A stretch of DNA of 64,000 nt from Mycetohabitans endofungorum. Its GTDB lineage: Bacteria; Pseudomonadota; Gammaproteobacteria; Burkholderiales; Burkholderiaceae. The notes under the pieces are model-generated. The model did no database searches. It was not told where the DNA came from and saw nothing but the letters and a program-made list of their open reading frames with translations. The DNA lies in the NCBI RefSeq assembly GCF_037477895.1, contig NZ_CP132744.1:868001-932000 (forward strand). Reading direction: 5' to 3'. Within the stretch, counting starts at the first letter, position 1; each line of letters opens with the position of its first letter. Below are positions 59,685 through 64,000 of the stretch, one piece after another. Position numbers and translations under genes: made by a program.

Positions 59685-60178
59685 GTTTCGCGCGTGGCTT
59701 GTCGAGCCGGCTGCGCACGATCGGTGTGGTCCCGCCCACGGTCCGGGCGCCATGGCGCGCGTTACGTGTGTCGCGGCCGGGCGTAGCGGGGGCCACGATG
59801 ATCGAAGCCGCGATAGCCACTGCATTGGCCGCGGTGGCCATCGTTGGCGCGGGCGCGGCGTGGCAGGCGATGGTGCGTTCGGATCAAGCTTTGTCGAATC
59901 GTATGCGAGCGGCGTTAATCGCGGACGCCGCGCTCGAGTTGATGCGCGCCGGACACCCGCAATCCGTGGCGCTCGCGCACGCGAGTCGGGATGCGTCACG
60001 CCAACTGCTCGACGGTACCGTGACGGTGGAACGCGATCCGGACGGGGCCGACCTGCTGATACTCGAATGGTCGGAACCGGCCGCCGGCGCGTCGCAGCGG
60101 GCAGCGGCGTGCCGCGGGACGATCGTGCCGCCCGACGGATATGTGCGCCGCTGCCTATCGCTGGGCTTCCTCGCATGA
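59681..60178 (+). CDS. type IV minor pilin, PilV type
   Basis: The 165-residue product overlaps the previous gene by 4 bases (ATGA). After a long leader the site G/ATMIEA is followed by a hydrophobic helix (AIATALAAVAIVGAGAAW). Minor pilins of this type prime pilus assembly. The leader of about 37 residues is unusually long, so an internal start is possible. Confidence 0.82.
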   Translation: MSFARGLSSRLRTIGVVPPTVRAPWRALRVSRPGVAGATMIEAAIATALAAVAIVGAGAAWQAMVRSDQALSNRMRAALIADAALELMRAGHPQSVALAHASRDASRQLLDGTVTVERDPDGADLLILEWSEPAAGASQRAAACRGTIVPPDGYVRRCLSLGFLA

Positions 60179-61023
60179 TCAGCGTGCCACGCAGGCGTGC
60201 TGGGGGGCATACGCTGGTGGAATGGCTCCTTTCATCGACCATTGGTTTGATGCTCACGCTCTTGCTGGCCGGGTCGTATGGCACGCTTAGCGGGACGGCC
60301 GGTCGGGTTGACGAAACCCGCCGGGCCGTAGCCGCCGCTCAACAGGCGCTGGAGATCATTGCGGCGCATGCAAGACTTGCCGGAATGCCGCAGGCTTTCC
60401 CACAGACATCGCGCGCCTCAACGGCCCCAACGTCGACGCGGGCGGCTGAAGCCCCCGATTCGCTCGCTGCGGATGAGACGACGCGAGACCCGCCGATCTT
60501 CGGTTGTGAGCGCGGCATACCCGAACGCGAGCAAGCTGGGCGATGCCGCGCGGTCATGCACGACTCGGATGGCGTGGTTTTTCGGTATGCGGCCGACCCG
60601 GTGGCGACCTGGCCATCGAAAGACAACTGGCCCACCGATTGCCTGGGCCAGAACGTGACAGGCGACACGATTGCGGTGCGTTTCTACGTTCAGGAGCGTA
60701 CACCCGACCAACCGGAGCTTTATTGCCGGGGCAATGGCCACGACATGACGGCACAGCCGTTGGTCGATGGCATCGAGCAGCTGCGTTTGTCCTATTGGCT
60801 CGCCGGCGCCCACGCCGCGGTTCGCGCGTCGTCGTTATCCGAGCCGGACTGGCGTCGTATCGTAGCCATCGATGTCTGCGTCGTGTCGCGCGGACCGGTG
60901 GCGACGCGTCCGACGACCTACCTTGATTGCGACGGCAAACGGGTGATGCCGGCCGATCGACGGATCCGTACCGCCTGGATGCGCCGCGTGGCGATTCGCA
61001 ACACCGTTGCGGGCGGCGCGTGA
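60175..61023 (+). CDS. type IV minor pilin, PilW type
   Basis: The ATG at 60175 overlaps the stop of the PilV-type gene (ATGA). The 282-residue product has a short leader, the site G/HTLVEW and a helix (LLSSTIGLMLTLLLAGSYG), then a large C-terminal domain with several cysteines. Position +1 is His rather than Phe. The open frame extends upstream to 59662, but that part is only an overlap with pilV in another frame. Confidence 0.85.
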   Translation: MISVPRRRAGGHTLVEWLLSSTIGLMLTLLLAGSYGTLSGTAGRVDETRRAVAAAQQALEIIAAHARLAGMPQAFPQTSRASTAPTSTRAAEAPDSLAADETTRDPPIFGCERGIPEREQAGRCRAVMHDSDGVVFRYAADPVATWPSKDNWPTDCLGQNVTGDTIAVRFYVQERTPDQPELYCRGNGHDMTAQPLVDGIEQLRLSYWLAGAHAAVRASSLSEPDWRRIVAIDVCVVSRGPVATRPTTYLDCDGKRVMPADRRIRTAWMRRVAIRNTVAGGA

Positions 61024-61547
61024 TGATGCGCGCGTTGCTCAGGCAGCGTGGCAGCGCGCTGCCGTTCGTGTTGATATTCGCTGTCGCGTTGACCGCGCTG
61101 CTCGAATCATCATTGGACGCGGTGCGCTCAACGGCGCGCATGGAGCGTGGACTCATTGCGCATATCGAAGCATTTCATGCGGCGGATTCGGCGCTGCGAT
61201 GGTGCGAACGTTACGTGACGCATGCGTTCGACATCGGTGCACCGGTTCATGGTGTCACACCGAGCCCACAGGCCATGCCCGCATGGCATCAGCGTGCGTT
61301 ATTCAATGGGGAAGCCGGTAGCGCGATACAGCCGGTGCGTCGCTGGCGTGCCGGCGGGCGGGCGCCGCAGTGCCTGATCGAGGGGGTGAATGTCTCAGAG
61401 GCTGGCGCGACCGCTTATCTGCTGACCGCGCGCGGCTTCGCGGTCGAGGAGGAGAGAGAAATATGGTTGCAGGCGATCATGTGGGTTGGCGACACGCAGC
61501 GGACGGTGCGTACCGGATGGCGGTTCGTGGCCCGCAGGCCGTTTTGA
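61023..61547 (+). CDS. type IV pilus assembly protein, PilX type
   Basis: The 174-residue product starts at the ATG that overlaps the PilW-type stop. It has an N-terminal RQRGSALPFVLIFAVALTAL helix, as PilX proteins do, which lack the exact prepilin Glu. The soluble part is short. The context of minor pilin genes makes the call. Confidence 0.78.
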   Translation: MMRALLRQRGSALPFVLIFAVALTALLESSLDAVRSTARMERGLIAHIEAFHAADSALRWCERYVTHAFDIGAPVHGVTPSPQAMPAWHQRALFNGEAGSAIQPVRRWRAGGRAPQCLIEGVNVSEAGATAYLLTARGFAVEEEREIWLQAIMWVGDTQRTVRTGWRFVARRPF

Positions 61548-62056
61548 GCGCGGTACGGTGCCGGGGCATGACGCTGGTCGAACTGGCGATGGCATTGGCG
61601 CTCGTTGCTATCCTCGCAACCTATGCGTTGCCAACGTATCGTGAGCAAATGCGCCGCAGTATGCGAGTAGCCGCCGTCAGCGCCGTTTATCGCGCTGCTC
61701 ACTATGTCGAGATCCAACTCGTACAGCGTACGCAGGCGCTCGGTGGAACTGGCATCGTCACGGATCCCATTGTACTTCCGGCAGAGTTCGGGCGCGTACC
61801 GCCGGGTGCGCGCGCCGCCTATGCACTACGGGTTACCGGTGCGACGCGGGTCAATGGCGGGTACTCCGTGGTGGCCGAGCCGCTGCACGACGGCCCGATG
61901 GCCGACGATCACCTGTGCGGTGCGTTCAAGCTCGACGCCACGGGACAGCGAAGCAATTCCGGCGCAGCTGGGGCTGCGGGCGGATCCGCTAGTCCGTCGG
62001 ACCCGGCGCGTATCCTCCCGCGATGGCACGAGCAGACGTATTGCTGGACTCGATGA
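61517..62056 (+). CDS. type IV pilin-like protein, PilE type
   Basis: The 179-residue product has the site G/MTLVELA and a clear pilin helix (MALALVAILATYALPTYREQ), then a C-terminal domain with a Cys pair (LCGAFKL ... TYCWTR). Position +1 is Met, known in some minor pilins. The ATG at 61517 overlaps the PilX-type gene by 31 bases and gives a 17-residue leader. It closes the operon. Confidence 0.82.
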   Translation: MAVRGPQAVLSAVRCRGMTLVELAMALALVAILATYALPTYREQMRRSMRVAAVSAVYRAAHYVEIQLVQRTQALGGTGIVTDPIVLPAEFGRVPPGARAAYALRVTGATRVNGGYSVVAEPLHDGPMADDHLCGAFKLDATGQRSNSGAAGAAGGSASPSDPARILPRWHEQTYCWTR

Positions 62057-62166
62057 TGCGCGCGCCGCGCCGGCGCGTGCCGTCGAACCATCACGTGCAC
62101 CCGGCGGCAGCCGTAGTGCACGCGTGTTCGCATCCTTTCTTAATGCGCACCATAATTGCATTTAAA

Positions 62167-63324
62167 TCACGTGCGATCGATTGCTAGCGGAGCGCGCAGC
62201 GCGACAGATTCAATGTCTTGCGCGCTCGCTGCTGGGGACGGTTCCGCTGTATTCTCGTCATTTTCTGTCTCAACTTCTTCCTCATCAAGTGCCACGCCTT
62301 TTTCCATCGAGGCAGAGTCTTGCCGTAAAAACAGATCTTTGCTAGAGCTTTCTTTGGCCGTTGGTGCCCAATTTTTATCCATCCATTTTTCCACACACTG
62401 CGTCAGGTTCATCTGTGGATTCTGGCGCCCCTTTGACGCTAATTGCATCGCATGAAAAGGATTAATTGGGGTAGATTTAGCCGCTGCAGTCAACGAAGTA
62501 GAGGGTGCTGGTGCCGTATCATTGGGCGCCTTATTGGTCGCCTTCTCGCGCAGCACTTCCCCAATCACCTTTTTTGCCGCGCTGCCACTTGTCTTACCCG
62601 ATGCTTTGCGCGCCTTTTCGGAAAGATCCGCACCCGCTGCGGCCGGTCCACCTACTTTAAGAACAATAGAGGCAGCTTTGGCGGCGGGATGGGGAACCAT
62701 GCCGAGGGCCGTTGCCACAGCGGTTGTCGCCGTTAAACCGGCTGCGGCTGCAGCCGCATCATGCGTAGCACGACCTTTAATCGCTTCTGCGACTTGCTGG
62801 ATACCTTCTGGTGTTGTGGTGACGCTTGCGAGTGCCGCACTGGCGGCGCCCCGCGCTGTCTTGTACGCGCCTTGAGCCGTATCTGCTATCACAGCGCCAG
62901 TAATTTGAGTCGCCTCTTGCGGTGTAATCGAGGCATTTCCGCGCGTAATATTGACGGCGCCTTGCACCGTCCTAGCATCATCGGCTAGATCCTGGAATGC
63001 TGTTTGCGCATTCTGCACTGACTGAGAGGGTTGCGTGATCAAAGTCCGACATTTGTCCACCAAACCCACACGCTTATCATATTGATGAGTAATACCTTCG
63101 ACGATAGGATTTGCTCCTTCTGCTGGCGCGATGCGTCGGCTTATATCACCAAGGCGTTGGTTACCGGTTTGCAAGATAGAATTAGGGACTTTCGGTGAAT
63201 TTGTCGTTTGAACTGTCTCTGTTTCGTTAGCATTGTTGTCCCTTTTGGATAGACGGTCGATGAGCACGCCTCCCACGAAACCGCCGCCATATTTAGCTGC
63301 TTGAGTTGCTATTGTCCTCAGCAT
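62167..63324 (-). CDS. Ala/Thr-rich protein of unknown function, 385 residues
   Basis: I do not recognise this protein. It starts with a Gly-rich segment (AAKYGGGFVGGVLIDRLSKRD), then polar sequence, then Ala-rich helical parts (residues 140-240, such as AAAAAGLTATTAVATALG) that could be amphipathic. The last 100 residues are Pro/Ser/Glu-rich and acidic (VALDEEEVETENDENTAE). There is no classical signal peptide. AGGAGGT lies 3 bases before the ATG, so translation is likely. It sits between the pilin operon and an IS element. The composition would fit a secreted effector or surface-linked protein, but that is only inference. Confidence 0.7.
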   Translation of the reverse strand: MLRTIATQAAKYGGGFVGGVLIDRLSKRDNNANETETVQTTNSPKVPNSILQTGNQRLGDISRRIAPAEGANPIVEGITHQYDKRVGLVDKCRTLITQPSQSVQNAQTAFQDLADDARTVQGAVNITRGNASITPQEATQITGAVIADTAQGAYKTARGAASAALASVTTTPEGIQQVAEAIKGRATHDAAAAAAGLTATTAVATALGMVPHPAAKAASIVLKVGGPAAAGADLSEKARKASGKTSGSAAKKVIGEVLREKATNKAPNDTAPAPSTSLTAAAKSTPINPFHAMQLASKGRQNPQMNLTQCVEKWMDKNWAPTAKESSSKDLFLRQDSASMEKGVALDEEEVETENDENTAEPSPAASAQDIESVALRAPLAIDRT

Positions 63325-63368
63325 TCTACCTCCTATTTAAAAGCTGCATATAGGTTAAGCATGCCGGC

Positions 63369-63530
63369 CTAAAGCCCGCCCAAATAAATTGCCAATTCTG
63401 TTGCGCGGCCTGGGTAATTCATGGCCATCGCCAACTGATACCGCTTTAACCGCGTGGTGCGCCATTGCGGCAAATCTCCATCTAGATCGCTACGCAACTC
63501 GTTTGCAGCATTAACAGCGCGCCGTGGCAC
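63369..63530 (-). pseudogene. gene fragment of 53 codons, family unknown
   Basis: The frame reads AANELRSDLDGDLPQWRTT then RLKRYQLAMAMNYPGRATEL and ends in TAG; a stop lies just upstream of the GTG at 63530. The sequence is protein-like and distinct from the IS transposase next to it. It is probably the 3' end of a gene cut by insertion of the IS701-like element. Confidence 0.35.
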
Positions 63531-63595
63531 CGTGGCCTATCGTCGCTCATCGACCAGCCCCATAACGCCGGCCCTAATACTACAGCCGTAACTAT

Positions 63596-64000
63596 TCACG
63601 GTGGCGCGCAACCACGAGCGCGATAATGAGCCTGCTGCGCTCGCCATTGATGGGTGCGACGCCAGATTGACCATCGCAGAACAGTGTTAATCGAGCTCAA
63701 TCCCCTCCATAAAAGACGGCATAGTAATCGGCGAATCTCCTGCACGCTCAGCGGCACCCTGCCTTCAGGCGTTTTTTTTACTGCGCGCGCTCAGCGTAAC
63801 CAGAACAGCATGGGCTAGCAGCGTGAGGGTGATATGGCGATACCAGCCCTGCCATCGGCGCACCTCGTACTGATCCAAACCGCATTCGCCCTTGGCTGCC
63901 TCAAAGCTGGTCTCAATTTGCCATCTGCGCCCCGCCACCTTAACCAGTGCCTGCTTCGAGGCCTTGCTGCGTGGCGCATAGACGAGGTAATAGGCATGCT
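63596..64000 (-). pseudogene. IS701-like (IS4 group) DDE transposase, C-terminal part, frame broken at A8
   Basis: The gene enters from the right edge on the minus strand. The first part reads [22 protein letters not shown] and [20 protein letters not shown], with the catalytic Glu region of IS701/SRSO17-type transposases. The frame ends at TGA (63765-63767), just behind a run of eight A (63772-63779 as T). One base fewer in that run restores the expected end: VPLSVQEIRRLLCRLLW to a TGA at 63596. It may be a dead copy or use slippage. The 5' part lies outside the window. Confidence 0.75.

Noticed and set aside
59662..60174. Upstream 171-codon extension of the PilW-type frame
   Set aside because: It lies over the PilV-type gene in another frame, and the ATG at 60175 with its short prepilin leader is the natural start.
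62060..62140. GC-rich palindromes behind the pilin operon as a terminator
   Set aside because: CGCGCCGGCGCG is a perfect palindrome but has no T run and is too compact to claim as a terminator.

Overview
The window looks like a chromosomal segment of a Burkholderiaceae bacterium, most like the endofungal genus Mycetohabitans (former Burkholderia rhizoxinica group). The basis is the betaproteobacterial order ybgC-tolQRAB-pal-cpoB-tRNA-Lys, glyA-nrdR followed by minor pilins, very large stand-alone NRPS genes with dual condensation/epimerisation domains, many decaying IS elements, and a gene for an F-box protein with a nuclear localisation signal. The genus is an inference; no marker for species is present.

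Left part (1-2024): the end of a 4-hydroxy-2-oxovalerate aldolase gene, then a decayed IS3-family (IS150-like) element. Positions 2025-18641 hold one NRPS gene of five modules (starter C-A-T, C/E-A-T, C-A-T, C-A-T, C-A-T-TE). Its A-domain codes read Val for module 2 and Thr for module 3; modules 1 and 4 are near copies of each other. An intact IS21-family element (18721-21084) separates it from a second, convergent NRPS locus.

The second locus (21361-44573, all minus strand) reads, in transcription order: MbtH-like protein, NodU/TobZ-type carbamoyltransferase, SAM methyltransferase, SyrD/PvdE-type ABC exporter, a 5793-residue NRPS and an aspartate/glutamate racemase. The NRPS has five modules, starts with a truncated C domain, carries an N-methyltransferase in module 3 (A code Phe-like) and ends in a thioesterase. 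I infer a pentapeptide with a D residue at position 1 and N-methyl-Phe at position 3, further carbamoylated and methylated. I do not recognise a named product with these parts.

44574-51118 is a mixed region: a muconolactone-isomerase-like protein and a dienelactone hydrolase in one operon, an intact and a broken GNAT acetyltransferase, and a putative host-directed effector (49018-50388) with a bipartite NLS and an F-box, followed by a coupled 60-codon ORF. From 51119 the genome is conserved housekeeping: tRNA-Lys with terminator, the complete Tol-Pal operon, a ZTP (pfl) riboswitch upstream of glyA, nrdR, and a five-gene minor-pilin operon (fimT/pilV/pilW/pilX/pilE types). The right end (62167-64000) is accessory again: an unrecognised 385-residue protein, a gene fragment, and an IS701-like transposase interrupted at a run of eight A.
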